A stretch of 64,000 bases of DNA, taken from positions 10,369,184 through 10,433,183 of the forward strand of contig OZ029925.1 of the NCBI GenBank assembly GCA_964023275.1, given 5' to 3'. Shown here piece by piece: positions 24,336 through 39,300 of this stretch. This stretch comes from Norana najaformis (lineage: Eukaryota; Annelida; Clitellata; Crassiclitellata; Hormogastridae). Each line of letters starts with the position of its first letter. Position 1 is the stretch's first letter. A model generated the notes under the pieces. It was given only the letters and a program-made list of their open reading frames with translations. It did no database searches and was not told where the DNA came from. Position numbers and translations under genes: made by a program.

Positions 24336-27300
24336 GTAAGATAGTTTAGGTCGTCTGGTTTAGTTTCGCGTTAAACCTTTATTACAAATGGATCGGGCAA
24401 AACGGGGAACAGGGCCTTTAGTAAATAGATATAGGCCTAATGTCTCTCTTTTGTAATAGTATCAAGATTTTTGATCCCTGAACATCCTTGCTAGAAATGT
24501 ATTGTGATGCAGTGTTGAATTTTTCCTGGAACAAATGCACCATATTCAGTGTTGTTAATTCTCTAAAATGCCAAACGAGTTTCATTATCATGCATACTAA
24601 TAGTAGAGCAATACTCTACTGGTTAGCACGCAGGAAGTTATATCCCGCTGTTATTTAAGAATTTATGTCCACTAGAGCCCTCTGGATGTTACGCTGTAAA
24701 AAGGAATACTTCAGTTGCACACCGTCGCAGGAAGGATTGATCGTGAGGGTGAACAGGGGGTTAGCGGGCCAGATGCCCTCGGCCGTAGAAAATGTTATCT
24801 TTGACACTAACAGCTGCCTCTCACTGTTGGCTTTAGAAGGTGATCTTCTTTAAGCACAGTCAGATATCCTGGATTAGTATTTTACAGCTAAATGCTAAGT
24901 TTTCGTGTCCGAGTGCTCTGGGATTTGATACTCAGTTCCTGCAGTTGTGCAATTGCGGATGCATTGCCACAGTGGAGGTACATCAAAGGCGTTATACAGA
25001 TACACAGAATGCCACTATGCATAATGGGTGGCCTAATCCTTGCACAGTTTTGAGAGGGGGCCATTGGGGGATCCAGAAGTTTTGAAGGGGTTCAGCCAAG
25101 AAAGGCAGATTGCTTTATATTGCAATAAATTTTGACAACTCTTTGGTTAAATATTGACCACTTTCCAAGAACCGTTTCCAAGGACTTCTCAGACATTACT
25201 GAAGATCCATTTGTTTCGTCTTGGTTTTCATGGTGTATCCAGTCTTCCTTTTCACACCTTCTGTTGGGTTAATGACTTACCTTTCCCCATTTCCTTCCCA
25301 GCAGACCTTCCACTCTTTTTGCCCACCGAGAAAAATTAGGTACTAAAATCCTTTACAATCAAATGTGGGGGAACCGTTGTGCCCCGCTTGAAAAAGTGGG
25401 GGATGGTTTCTATGGCCTCTGTTGATGTCCTTGATTGTGCTTTATTACTAGATGTACTAGATTCAGTTGTGTCTCTATTTCCAGACATTAATATGATTGA
25501 TCAATAAGGTCGATTGGTACATTGATGAATGTTATATTAGACAAGGCACTGAAATATCTGGCTGCTTCCTACCAGTCCACCATGGTCCGCTGGTGCAAAC
25601 CAGACCCCAGTGAGTTACTCACAGAGCTATGTCTATGCATTAAAGTCTGCTGGGCTGAATGGATAGAGTATTGTAGTTTTGAATTGTGCATCTTATATGC
25701 TGTCAATGCTTCAAGTGCTTTGGGACATCTGGAGATTTTCACACTGGATTAGACTAGATTAGATCATATTAGACCAGATGTTTCGTAGCCTGGGTTACTC
25801 ATAAGGGGGGGCTTGAGCTGCAGGGTAGGGAGTGTTCAAGGGACATTGTGGTAGTGGCATCTGCGGTAAATTTTGGGGATGGTATACAATACACTTCCCT
25901 GGCAGACGGAAATTTGACGTGGCTATGGACTTGCCATCTGACTATCTGCACTGCCAGAAAACAACCAGATATATTGATGACAGATGTGCCCAGCCTTTCT
26001 TTGCAGTGTTCTTGATGTGCAGGGCAAGTTTTTCGGCAGCTGTATTTCACTGCCTAGGATTTGTGTCCCAACAAATACTGTGTTAACCCTTTTAACTCTT
26101 AATTAAGAATGGTGGCATAACCTTCAGCATGGAAGTTATTTTTTATGTTATGAATCCTATTTATTCCAGAATTTCTACACGGTATGTTATCATTGATCTG
26201 AATCATCCGTGTGATAATTGTTTTGTACTAAAATAGGGGACTGATGGTGACAACTCCAAGAGTATGGGTGGCTGGAGGGCTAGAAAACGTATGCATTGTG
26301 TCCCATGCTTTGATACCTGAGATTCTGTGCAATATTCAACTTCGGAATCGCAATAACAAAGCAGAGAGTTTTATTCAGAAGAATGTGACAATAGCCTCTG
26401 GTAAGTGACATGGATCTGAACATGTTGTTATTTTTAAAAAAATGGGAGTGTGATTGCCCCGATACTTCCTCAAGATTACGCCTATGCTCTGTGAATGTAG
26501 CTAGCAAATATTGCTTGCATGAGACAGATCCTGCCTTTATCTATTTACATATAGGATGTATGTTGCTATTTGTCTTAACTGATCTCCTAAGTGGATTTGT
26601 CAACAGTAATGGTATGTAATTTATTGTAATATGACATTCATACTGAACCTTTTTAATATTTGTCATAGCCTGAAGTGGCTAGGAAATCCTGTTTGAAGTG
26701 TAATGAAATTTAGCAAATACTACTTGCATGTGACATGTGTAATGCTGTTTACTTTGATTGGGATTTGGGATGCACGTTGCAAATTGCCCCGAGGTTATCC
26801 GCAAATTAGATTCGTCACCAGTCTGGAATCACTCGCACATGCTTGTTGGACATGCTTCCTCTTGTGTTAATTACTTGACTCAGCCACATAGTTCAGAAGT
26901 TTCTGCAAATATAATTTGCAGAATATAATTACTGAGGAAATAACTGGATAAAAATTAACAGCATGATGAAACTGTTTCGTGTTTATGGACTGCAGCTAAG
27001 TTGAATTGTGCCATGTTCTGGTCTTCTTTATTTCTTTTATTTGTTCTCCCTTCAGTAGTTTTCCAGTAGATGCTTTTTGATAACTGGTGTGTTGCTGGTG
27101 ATTGGTGACATTTCTGTCAGTTTTTTCTATGTCTGGAAACTGGAAACTATTTCTGGAAACTGTTTGCTTAATCCAATGCTTGCGGATAGACAGAGGCCCG
27201 TCCTGATTTTACTGAGAGGAAAACAATGCCTGTGGCAGATCAGGGTTGTACACAGAGGAGAAGTTTGTCGTTGATGCTGCTGGGACCCTTGAACTTTTTT

Positions 27301-30300
27301 CATCCTGAAGCATTGGGACTGTTGTCAATGTTAATGTTTTTGCAGTGCTGGAACTTTGTATAACACGATAAGAATTGCGACTCTGCCCTTGCTTTTTGGG
27401 CCCCACTTTTAACTTTAACGGTAGAAATGTTTGTTGCCTACTTTTCATATTCTGTTGAGAATTTTGCTAAGCGCAGGAAGATACATTTTCCTGTAGAGGG
27501 TGTGAGGGGATGGACTGACTGAACCATGAAAATCACAATGACCAAGAAACAAGGTCAGCAGTTTCAATGACTAAAATAGATCCACCAATGTTCCCCACTC
27601 TGAAAACCATGCTAACACCATTGCTTGCAGACCTTCTGAGGTCCTGGATATGGCTGCCTCAGTCGGCCCTTGAACACAACTGTTCCACTCGAATCATGGC
27701 CAAGTTGCCGAAATTCTGACTTGTATATCGTAACATGCAAATCATTCTGCTCTAGCTTCAGGACAAGGAGGTCTAAATTACCTTGATGATCCTCCTCCTT
27801 GTTTGAAGTTTGATAGTTGGTGCAGCCACAGAGAGCATCAACAATTTCTGTGTTCCCGTTTTCAGCCAACCAGGTCAACAGTTTTTTTCCGCAGCCCGTG
27901 GGGTCCTGTTGGTCACCTGCACACATGCAGTGATACGAGTACATTGTCTTTATCACGTACAGGACCATCTTTCTGGAAGCATCTTACAATGAAATTTTAA
28001 ATTTTATCAACAGAGACAATGAAGAAAGACTTGCAGTTCATTTTAAGTTGCACCTCTTTAGGTTAGTTAGGTAGTTGTGCTTTAACATCTGTGAGAAGTT
28101 TTTGAAAGATGCTGGATGAATATCTGTTTATGTGCTTACCTACACACATCACATCGAAAAAGGTTATATATTCAAAGTAGATTTTAGTGACACTGTTATG
28201 AATAGTAAGGCAATTATTGATACTAGCTTACCTCAAAATGAGTGCAATTATTACTAGCTTACCCCAAACCGAATGTAATTACTGACTCATCTCAGGGCAA
28301 GTATAATTACTCGCTCATCCCCTAACAAGTATAATAACTTTGCTTCATGCAACCTCTAGATAAATATTACAAATAATTATAATAATATTATTATTATTAC
28401 AAATTTATGCTTTAAACTAACTTATTGGAATTATAAATTATTGTAACAATAAGTTATTGTAATTAATTGTTGCGAGTGCTTTAGTTTACTACATCACGTG
28501 ATGATGCACCCCTTTAGTTTTCAAACGAATATTTACACACATGATCTTCAACATTGTCAACTGGGCTTCATATGTGCCACAGATGATGTTGCTGTTGGAG
28601 TTTTGATGGTGGGTATTTAATGGCAAGGTAGTCGATTGCTTCTTTTGGTATGTCCATTTGTTCCTTCTGTATCATTTTTATTGTCTATTAGTTATGTTTT
28701 ATTTCACTTTAGGTAACATAAATTTATTGCTTCTCAGTAGCTGTAAGGTGACGAATGTAATAGGCGTGATGCGACTGTATCTTCTTATCACTGCACCTAA
28801 GGTTCATATTTGAGCCAACTCACCTTATTTTGGCATTAATTTTCTTATTTTATCCCATCTTAACATGCGAATTTGTCTAATGATCTGTTATAATGTTTGT
28901 TGATTAAAAGGTGCTTTGACAGATGGCATGTATTATTTGTTAAAAGGTATTTACTGCTTGTCAAAAAGTGTTATTGGTCTTTTTTCCTTGATTTATCAAT
29001 TAGGTTTAGCTTCTGCTTCTTGGCCAATTTTGTGAGCATTGTTTTATCTCTAAAATAGTTTTAATGGCTTTGACCACTGTTAACAGGTGGCAACATCTGT
29101 GTCGAGGTACCAGTTCCGCAGAATATTTCTGCATCCACTGCCCAAATCGTTGTCACTGCAGCATCACTGGATTCCAGTATTGACTATGACTTCAATAAGT
29201 CTGCCGATGTCAGTATCCAAAGAGCGACTCAGATGACATTTATTGAGACAGACAAACCCATCTACAAGCCAGGCGATCTAGGCAAGTGGCAGAGGAATCC
29301 AGTACAACGCCTTCTAGTGCGATGTATCATGACATTTATTAAGATCCTTTTATATCACAGTGTTTTAACCTCGAGACGTCCTTACTGCACAATTGTTTAG
29401 CGCCACTGACTGATGTACCTTGTTGTTATGTATTGTTGCTAAACAACATTTTGTAATGGAATACATTACCAATCGCCTAAATGAAAATCGATATATAATC
29501 TAGTCTGTGCTAAAATGGAACATCTACCAATGGCTGCTTACATGGCACCCTCATTGCTGTCATTGGATGGATCATTTGAAGTCAGACATACGGTCATTCC
29601 AGCAGACTCAGCATCTTTTTTGTACCATGCATGGTTCGGAAATAGTTTGCTATGCTAATTTCTTACATTTTGCTTGTCCGTGTGAAACTCACGGTGAAAC
29701 TTCTGAGCATTATCACTTAATCTTCTCTCATATATCTGTACTTGAATTTTAATTTGCAGTTAAAGAGACAAATTGTCAAAGTTCTTGAAAACTCTGGATT
29801 TCAGCCTTAGGCTGCTAATTTGTTTATCTGATTCCAATATGTAACTAATAAAGTTGACTGAGGATTTTAATAACTGAACAAGGCATGGTATGTTAGAACT
29901 ACATTTTAGAACATTTGTTGATGTGTTATGTTTTTAGTAAGAATCCGAATTTTGACTTTGACTGGACCAGACTTAACACTACTGACAGGAGATGTAAGTT
30001 CTCTAATATTACTCATTTCCTAATAGTGTAATTCATTTTATATATACACTGTGTCCGGAAAAATTCCAAGGCTTTATGGTAAATATGAAAATAATTAGTA
30101 AACATTAATCGATTTTTAAAATTCCAAAAACAGTTTAATCCTGAAATATTATTGAACTATAATTTATGTTCAAAATGTCCGCCATTGGCTTCAACGCAAG
30201 CTTCGAGACGTACACGCCACTGACTAACAGCAGCATCGACGACCAGTTGATCAAGTTCATCCCAAGCATTAACAAAATATAAAATTCAAATACGTCACTG

Positions 30301-33300
30301 TGACGTAATTTTAAACGGGGGCCGTTAATAAATTACAAAGAATTTTGTTGGTAATTATGTACGGATCAAAAAGGTTTTTAAATTTTTAAATTGATTATTA
30401 TCTACTATAGTTTTTTCATTCATATTTTAGAGCCTTGGAATTTTTCCGGACACAGTGTATATAGATATACACATGCATACATATATAAATACATGCATAC
30501 ATATATACATACATACATATGTACATACATACATTTATACATATGCACATGCAAACATACATACATACACAAATACATATATCCATGCATGCATGCATCT
30601 CAGATTGAACGATAAGAACTTTTGTGTGATATGTGCAGATACTGCTGGCTTATATCGAAGATCCATCAAGAACCCGTGTGATGCAGTGGGCAAACATCTC
30701 CACTGTCAATGGTGGGCAGAATTCCTTCTTGCTGGTTTACATATAACACAATTTAAAATCTGTCAAGTCAGCTGAATCGAGAAATATGTATCAGTATTTA
30801 CAAGATTGTGACTAAGAAGAATGGGAGTCCTTGTCACGAGTGCTGTGAACTGGTGGAATATTCTAAAGAGTGTATGTCGCTGATAAAAGACAGTGTGCCA
30901 GTATTTTCATGTAGGCATAAATTTCCGCTTTTCCACTTCTCAGGGCTGGAGTATGTTTTTGTAGTAGAAGTAAAATCTCCCATATGCTGTGGGAGTTTTT
31001 GGGCAAGGTTCTGGTGTTCTATTACTATTTTCAGAATCAGCTAGATAATCCCAAAGCATGGGGCAATTCATTTCTGGACTTGCTGCTGACTTATCAACTT
31101 GTGTTGATATGAAATTGTATCACTTAGCTGTTGTGAGACAATATCGGCTCTTCACAACTAACGTTTTAAGCTAATTTTAGATTATGAGGCATGTGTAATA
31201 GTGATTTTACTCCGAGATCCTCTGTTACTTAACTTACTATATAAAGAACTGGGTAAAGGTAAGAGCAACGTTAGATAAAATATTGGGTAGTGTGGCAGAG
31301 CATCGACGGTAACTGTAATTAGAAATTTTTTATGGCTTCCCGTCAAGAGAAGCTAATCAACTTATCCGTGTCCTTTAAACTCTTAAAAAAGCACGATACA
31401 GCATTACCAAGATTGGTGGCCATTCATTTGGAGAATACCTTAAATTGTTTTCTTGGTGATCTAGGTCTTGGTAGCCTAGATATGCAGTTGTCTGATGAAC
31501 CACGACTGGGCGAGTGGACCATTAAAGCAGTCATCGAAGGCCAAGTGGCTACGCAGAAATTCACTGTCAAAGAATACGGTAATATCATAACTTCTGTACA
31601 CTTTAAAAGTCTGGCTCAGGTGCAGTCAAAATTTTAATATTTGATACTTGATTTTGAATATGGCACAATGGAAGTTACATTTACCACTTACGTTAGAGTA
31701 CACCTCTGTCTTGCTCTTGTTTGAGAACAGTTCTTTCTTGCTTTTTAGAGCACACTTCTGTGCGGCTTCTATTACAGTACACCGCTGTTTTCTTTTTGTT
31801 AAAGTAATCTCATCTTTCTTGATTTTGTTAGAACACTCCTCTGCTTTGATTCCTTTAGAGTACACCTTTGTCTTGCTTTTGTTGTCTTACCGCTGTGACC
31901 CATCCACACCAATAATTCCTTGCTTAGCTAATGAACATATGGCATGTTAACAAATGCATTACCGGTATTTAATTACTTACTCTGTTAGACAAAGATTATT
32001 TTAAGACATTAATAAACATTCAAGTACATAAATGAATTCCTTCATCATCGTAAGCCTGAACTGCACTTAAAAGGTCCATATGAAAACGTTTTAGAGTAAA
32101 AATTAAAAAAAGAAATAATGGAAAAAATAAATATTGCATGTGCTTTCTTTAAGATTTGAAGGCTCTTTGTTGTAATTTGTAATTTTGGTATTGTATTCAT
32201 AAATTTGTTTAGCGCTTCTATATGAAAACTAATCATAAGATTGGGTTTTTAAAGTCCATTTAAATGCACAGTTGAGCTGTTGGATAAAAATAAAGGAATA
32301 GGCTTAAGAAGGATAATGAAATAAAACCAATGAGTTTGTTCCCACAGTGACATGCAACACTGGTACAAGGAAGTTCAACCATAAAAAGAGAGAGCGTAGT
32401 AGTGAGCACTTCAGAATACTATATGTATAGCATCATCTTATTTTGAAAATATGTAGCAACAACGTCTTGTGGAGATATAGACATTTTGACTAAAAAGCAC
32501 ACCACAAACTGGAAACAGAAATAAAATAAGCAGGCCAGGGTGATGAATGAATTAATGATTATACAGATTATAAAAGTTATAAAAGTTTTGCCAAATTGTT
32601 TGATGAAATACAATTTATTTTGTGTGAAGGTGAAAACTACGATATTTCTCTTTATAAAACGTTGAACTAGAAACTGATATCTACCAATGTATAAGAATTT
32701 AAAACACATTTACTAAGCTATTTAGCTAGCAGAATTGAATTATAGCCAAAGAAAATGTAGTCCAACTTCCACCTATGTGAGTCTTAAAAGTGCACTACAT
32801 ACATGTCCAGGTATGTACATATGTGTACGTAAATATAAATTGCATTCACATGAATTGTAGAGATACACAATTTCTGATACACTTCACATGTTAGAATCAT
32901 CTATGTCACCTATTTTATCAAATCTTTGTTGTTTCAACCAGTTTTGCCAAAGTTCGAAGTGGCTATTCACCATCCTTCTTACCTGTTTTCCGGATCTTCA
33001 GTGGTGGAATGGAAGGTCTGTGCCAGGTGAGAATTCACTGGTAATAAAAGCTGTAGTCATAAGGGGTTTATGTCAGTGACAGCCTATGTTTCATCCATGA
33101 ACCAGAGAACAGGGCATCCCTAGATTGAAGTATCTTGATTGGAACGGCCTTAGGGGCAGTTTTGCCAAGATCCATCAATATATTGGCTGTCTCTTCATCT
33201 CCGGTCCATACAAATGTCTGTCTTAGTAAATTGATCAGGCTAAGATAATGTCTATCTGTAATTAGATACTAAACCTTTGCCTGAACTTGCTTCTACCAGT

Positions 33301-36300
33301 GTTTCTAAGTTCGTGTTGTCTACTGATCCTTTACTTTTATTGCTACATTTTTACGCTGCTATGTCGCTTTTATTGCTTTCACGCTGGCTCTATGTAAATT
33401 GTGTTTTGCACTGTAAATTGTCATTGTTTTTGATCTGAGCATTACTTTGCAGTGTTACAACTATGGAGATACTCAGCATCTTGATTGGTAACCTCTACCA
33501 TCTGGGTTTGGCTTCCAATGACCATCAGTTTTCTGAAAGGAATCAAGTCTCTGTTACGTTGCCCACAAATCTCTGCATTGAATAGCTAGAGTTGAAGTGC
33601 TTCTCTAGTTTGCTTGCACTAATACAATGCAGCATGTTCCTTTTTCAGCATAGTGCCGTTTTAAACTAGAATGATCTTCATGATCTTTGCCTGCTGGCAT
33701 CGCTCGGAGTGAATCTCGTCCTGATTCTGCAAGGCTTGACATTGAGCAAATCTGCGAAGATAGGTCTACTCTGAATGAGTGATATGTGCGCCATACATTA
33801 CAGTGCACAAAGAAAGTTTACAAGACCGTGTTTAAGTTTTTTCCTTATTGCAAGTCTCTAGAGTTCAAGTAACTCAATGGTTTTAATTGTTCTTTGCAGT
33901 GCTTAGTAAATAAGTTTTCTTATTTAAAATAAATTCATAACTGTATGATCTACTTTCCTGTTTCAGATACACATATGGACAACCAGTTCTTGGGGAAGTC
34001 ATCTCAAGCATCTGCCTAGTTCAAAACTACGCGTCAGAAACTAGATGTCGATCACTGAATGCCACACAAGTATGCATATATATATAAATATACATTCATA
34101 CACAGTGCTCCTCAGTTTATATATTTTACATTTCGCATATACCATTTCCATAATTGTGTACATTTTACAGAAGCCTTTAAGAGTGCTAAAAGAAATCACT
34201 CTAGCGTCCCAATAAATGCTGTAAACTGTATACCATGCAAGTATTACCCGGTATACAAGCTCAGAATTAACATGCAAGACAGATAGATACCTGATACGAA
34301 ACTTGAATATGGGGCAGTCGTTTGTTTGAGATAAAGCGTAGCGAAATTTGCTTTGATAAACCTATTCAAAATAATGTTCAGTTCAAAATGTATGAACTGG
34401 TTTTCAAATCATCAAGCCTGATTGAAAATCAAATCAAAGCTTGATGCTTCACACATCCCTACGTTGGAGGTAATTAGTTGAAGTTTAAAGCTTTGCATAC
34501 ACCAACTTCAGTCTGTCTTCAACTGTTCCACCTGTTTCATGGTAAATCTGCCAAAATTCCTATATGTTTCAAACTGTATGAGATGTATAAAACTGACTGA
34601 CGGTTGAGGAGTCTCTTCAAAATTCTCCTCATGGGACGAGCTGCATGACTCAGTGCAGCTCCAGAATGCATTAGAGAATCTGTGTTCCTCTCAGAAGTCT
34701 ACCAGCACTGCAAATCATTTAGGTATGGATTCCCAGAAAGGCAGAAGTTGAAAGCTTAGCACCAGCTGAAATGTTGAAAATTAACAAAGATCAGTTGGAC
34801 AGAACGTGACATGAATGAGAAACAGGAAATGACTGGTGTTGGCATAGGGGAGAGAAAGTGAGAACGTTAACAATGAAGCAAAAGAACTGGAAGAAGCATA
34901 CTTTATTGCATACATACATATATACGTACATAAGCACATGCATTATATGAAACATACATACTGTAACGATTTCACTCCAGTAAAACAACTTTTGTTTATT
35001 TAAGTATTTTATTACTTATTTAAAGTAATTAATTAATAAATTTTATGTCTCTTTATGTAGATTGTGCTTTCGCTGCCTTATTTGATAAAGGACAAGTGTA
35101 ATGCTGCACTTATATACATGCATACAAGCAGATATTCAAGTACATATGTACCGGGTAGGCTTAAATAATTATGATTGCAGTTAAATGCAGATTTTGTGCT
35201 TTTATGTAAAATAATTTGTATGGAAAATTGTAATCCAAATTTTCACATATGTTATAGGTATGCAGATGTTTGTTTTTAAGTGAGCATACCATTCACTGGT
35301 GTATGTATAGAATTTTACATGTAGAATTTATGTACACTGTTGTTTTTCTTAGTTAAACGAAGGATGTGCAGAGTTTTCTGTCAGTTCTGCAGATATCAAA
35401 ATGACGAGGTTCATGTGGATCACAGCAGTGAAGTTCGTTGCCAATGTTAAAGAACGTGGAACAGGTTGGGATTCTTATCATGTTTTTGATTTATGAGAGC
35501 TCATTTTTCTCTCGACATCCAGTGGAGTATCTAGTAAACGTCATGTCAGTCGTAGTAGTATTGGGCAAGTTGTGCGGATATGTTCTGCAGTCAGTGGCAT
35601 TTGTGATGGTCTTCAGTCTAAACCTTAGAAGAACCTTTTGATGGGAATAAATATTCAAAAGTTAGCCTATCTGGGGTCGCAGAAAGATTTAGCCAGGTAC
35701 AGTTTGTTCTATCCTTATACAAAGTACATCTGTAATTCTTGTCACTGGGGTAAAGAGTTCTTGGTGTTTTGAAAGGTTTTCTTAAATATTTTGTTTGTTA
35801 TAAGGATTCTCTTGTTTGTGAACAGGTGTAAAACTGAATTCGACTTTTACGGCAGAAGTCCACGAGTATTCATTTAAGCTGAAGTTCATTCCTGAGGATT
35901 CTGCTACCCATTACTACAAGCCTGGCTTACCGTACTATGGGCAGGTACTGTCCTTTGCTTGTAGTGTGTCTCAGAAATAAGGTTCAATCTAGTACATCAG
36001 CATAATCGAAGTATAATTTGATAATTTATGTTAACTTTGCAAAATACAGACTGAGGTAAGATAATTTGTTGACCAAGGGCATAGTTTGGCTGCTGTGTTA
36101 ATGTTTTGTGATTTACGTCCTATTTCAGCACATGATTTTAACTTTTGATGTACTTCGTTGAACTGCTTTATGTTTGCATTGGAGCTCAGCTTTCCTTTGA
36201 ATTTTTGACTGAATTTACTTGATACTTGACTCCAAAGACAATACTTTACAGAGGTTCTTTGTAAATTATCTAATGTTTCAAATTACTCTTGTTGTATATT

Positions 36301-39300
36301 TTGATAGGGTCAGTTGACTCTTCCAGATGGCACGCCAGTTGTGAGGAAGATGGTCCAGATACTGACAGATGCCAGGAAAAATGGAGCGAAGAATGGCAAC
36401 GTCACATCTTTTCCAGTTTTAGACCTAACAACTGATAAAAATGGAATGTTTAAATACTTTTTACCAGGCACCTTCACCAGTCAAGATATGAACTCGATCC
36501 ACCAGGATGTATGTACTGCAATATTGCTATTATTAGTAGTATTATTATCATTGTTATTTATTATTATCTGTATAGATGTCTGATTCTGTCGTATGACTGT
36601 ATGTATGAATAACATGAGTTAAAAGGCATGAATATAATTGTAAACACTGTAGAGAAGAAAATGTTTGTTTTGAAGAAGGTGCTTTACTGGAGAAAGGCTA
36701 TTAATATTGGAACAGCTTTTAGCAGTGCCCTTTATGACCCATACCTAAGATTGAGTAACGGGGATATTCCCAAGAAGAGAATTTTTGTTAAACTAGCTCG
36801 CTGTTGCTCTGTGTGGGAATGCTAGTTATTTATTGTTAATATTTGATAGTTATTAGTTTTATTATTACTGTTTTTTACCTGGCACTGCCAGGTATTGATC
36901 CCTTAGGTTCTTAGAAAATATGAAGATTCGTGTCATGGAATGGCTAATCTTTGCTGGTGTCCAACTCTTTGAATGAGGGAGTTATTGTCTGGCAGGATTG
37001 CTGAACATGATGTTTTTGCTTCAGACCTTTGATCCAAACACTCTGGGTACAATGACCATTATGAGTATGCATAATATATCTGTATCTGACTATTTATATA
37101 GCGTCTTTCAAGATACTCACAATGTGTGATTATGTATCAAGACATTGTTGTTTTCAGTAAGAGTTTGGTTTGAACGTAAAGGGATAACTATTAGAACTAA
37201 TGATAAAGAATTTTCTCAGAGCAGGTTTGTATGTTATCATAAATTTAATTACAATACATATTGTATCTTTTGGCAGGTAATGACAGTAGTCGAATATGAT
37301 AAGGATAAGGAGTACACTGAGCCAAGTGACTCCCTAACTCTCAAGGCTTGGTATTCCCCAAGCAACAGCTTCCTCCAGTTTGAACCTTATGGAGGCATTG
37401 CTTCATGTCGATCTTCACTCTCACTACCAGTTGTCTTTGTCATGGGAAATTCGTCGAATTTGCCTCTGACATTCTACTTTCAGGTAGATAAAATTAAAAG
37501 ATCTATGGAGTTTCAAGCAGAATATCATGCTATCTGATGTTTCAAACCTTGCTATTAAAATGAATGAAATTGTAAGTTTAGCACTTTTACTCTGCTGACA
37601 TTAAAACTGGTGCAACAAATTTGGTGGTTTCATTTTGCTGCTTTGTTACACTGTATTAATTTATTTATTTAAAATAAATCGATGGCAATGAGCATTTTAT
37701 GTGTGAAGGATTTGCTTCAGGAAGAACTCAGCCGATAGTCCTCTGTGAAAATCAGTTAATGTTAGATATACCCGGCTATGGTTTATATGAAAATATTTGT
37801 GATATTCCACTGTTACACACTTTGGATGGTTGCTTATTTAAGATACCGAACATTTTAATTTATTGTAAAAAGCAAGCATACGATTCCTTGGTCAGTCGAT
37901 GGGCATTTGGCATGTTAAGAAAATGCATTACTTACTTACTTATTTAGCCTATTTCGCACGGAGGATCTGCTTTCCAGTTTGACAAAATGTCCCTTCGGGG
38001 CAAAATACCATGTTGATTCTCGTTTCTCAATCTCCGTTTCCTTTCCCTCCACCTAGATGGACTAATTGAGCCAAAAAACCTTTCCGTATGTCTGTACTAA
38101 ATTGGCCAGAGACCACGGCCACGCGTGTGTTAGCCTTTTATATGTAGATTATGGTCTAATAACTTGTCAGTCTGCAACTGAATATTATGAATATTAAGAG
38201 ATTAACGTGCCAGACATCAAAAATAATTTGAATCAGAGGCAGTTTCATGCAGCATAAATTTCTGGATTATGTTTGACATGGCTGGTTTTGTTACTATAGT
38301 TGGTGACAAGAGGAGACATTGTTCATGCCGGACAACTCACGGCCTCGCCCGTTGCTGATCGGAATTTGGAAAGTGAGTAATGGTGTTTCAGGCTTTACAT
38401 GTACAAATGCATCTTACGACTCCAATACCTCAACCCACATTACAATGGAAGTGGGTTATTTTTTGGAAGAATTATATTTGGCCACATCTTTTCTTTGACC
38501 TGGGTTGTTTCTTCTATTCTTAGATGTAGGCTACAACTATATTTCATCTATTTTAGGTTTATTGGATGGTAGCACAATCTCTCAAAAGCATCCATTACTA
38601 TCCTGCAAAATGTTGGAATTCTAGAGTAATGGTAAGTTCATCTGTGTCAATCAAATGTAGTCACTCAAATTTGTGATGGTGTTGTGTTGTGCAGGTAATG
38701 GAAAGGACTTTTACGAATTCAACGTTACTTTCACTGTTACTCCGAGGATGAGCGGATCCACAAAAGTTCTCGTTTTCACAGTTCTTGCGAGTGGTGAGAC
38801 TGTGGCAGACAGCATGCTGATTGATGTTGAAAATTGTTTTCCCAACCAGGCAAGTTTTTCTAGGACATTCTTACAATGCCGGAATTAGAGCAAACGGTTT
38901 GGCCTATCTTCTCTTTGAGTAAAGATATAAGTAAGTAAGTAGCCTTGTTTGCATCTGACTAGCGCACATGCAATACTGGCCAACGTTGCACTTCTTGCAT
39001 TGTTTTCTGACCTCGAGACTACGAACTGCACAGCGTCTTTGCATTTCAATTGCTTCGATGTAGTGTTTGCCATCCCTGTGGACCATTTCCTTTCTTTCTT
39101 CTGTTTGGATGGTGGAACATATGATATACTGTTCGTTTGGTCGCCGTGGTAGGCTTAGTCGAGGTGCTCTCCGACGAAGTCTTCGCTGCAGTCTTCGTCA
39201 TGGTTGACATACCACCATCAAGGGATTCGCAAAGACGCAGTGATGGCTTCAACAGTCTTTGCCTTCAACTGGCAGCTGACAAAGTCTCTGCAGTACCACC

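Noticed and set aside
30391..30775. ORFs rich in His, Thr and Tyr
   Set aside because: They cross the CATA microsatellite beside the mariner-type element; the part after 30639 is exon 5 in another frame.
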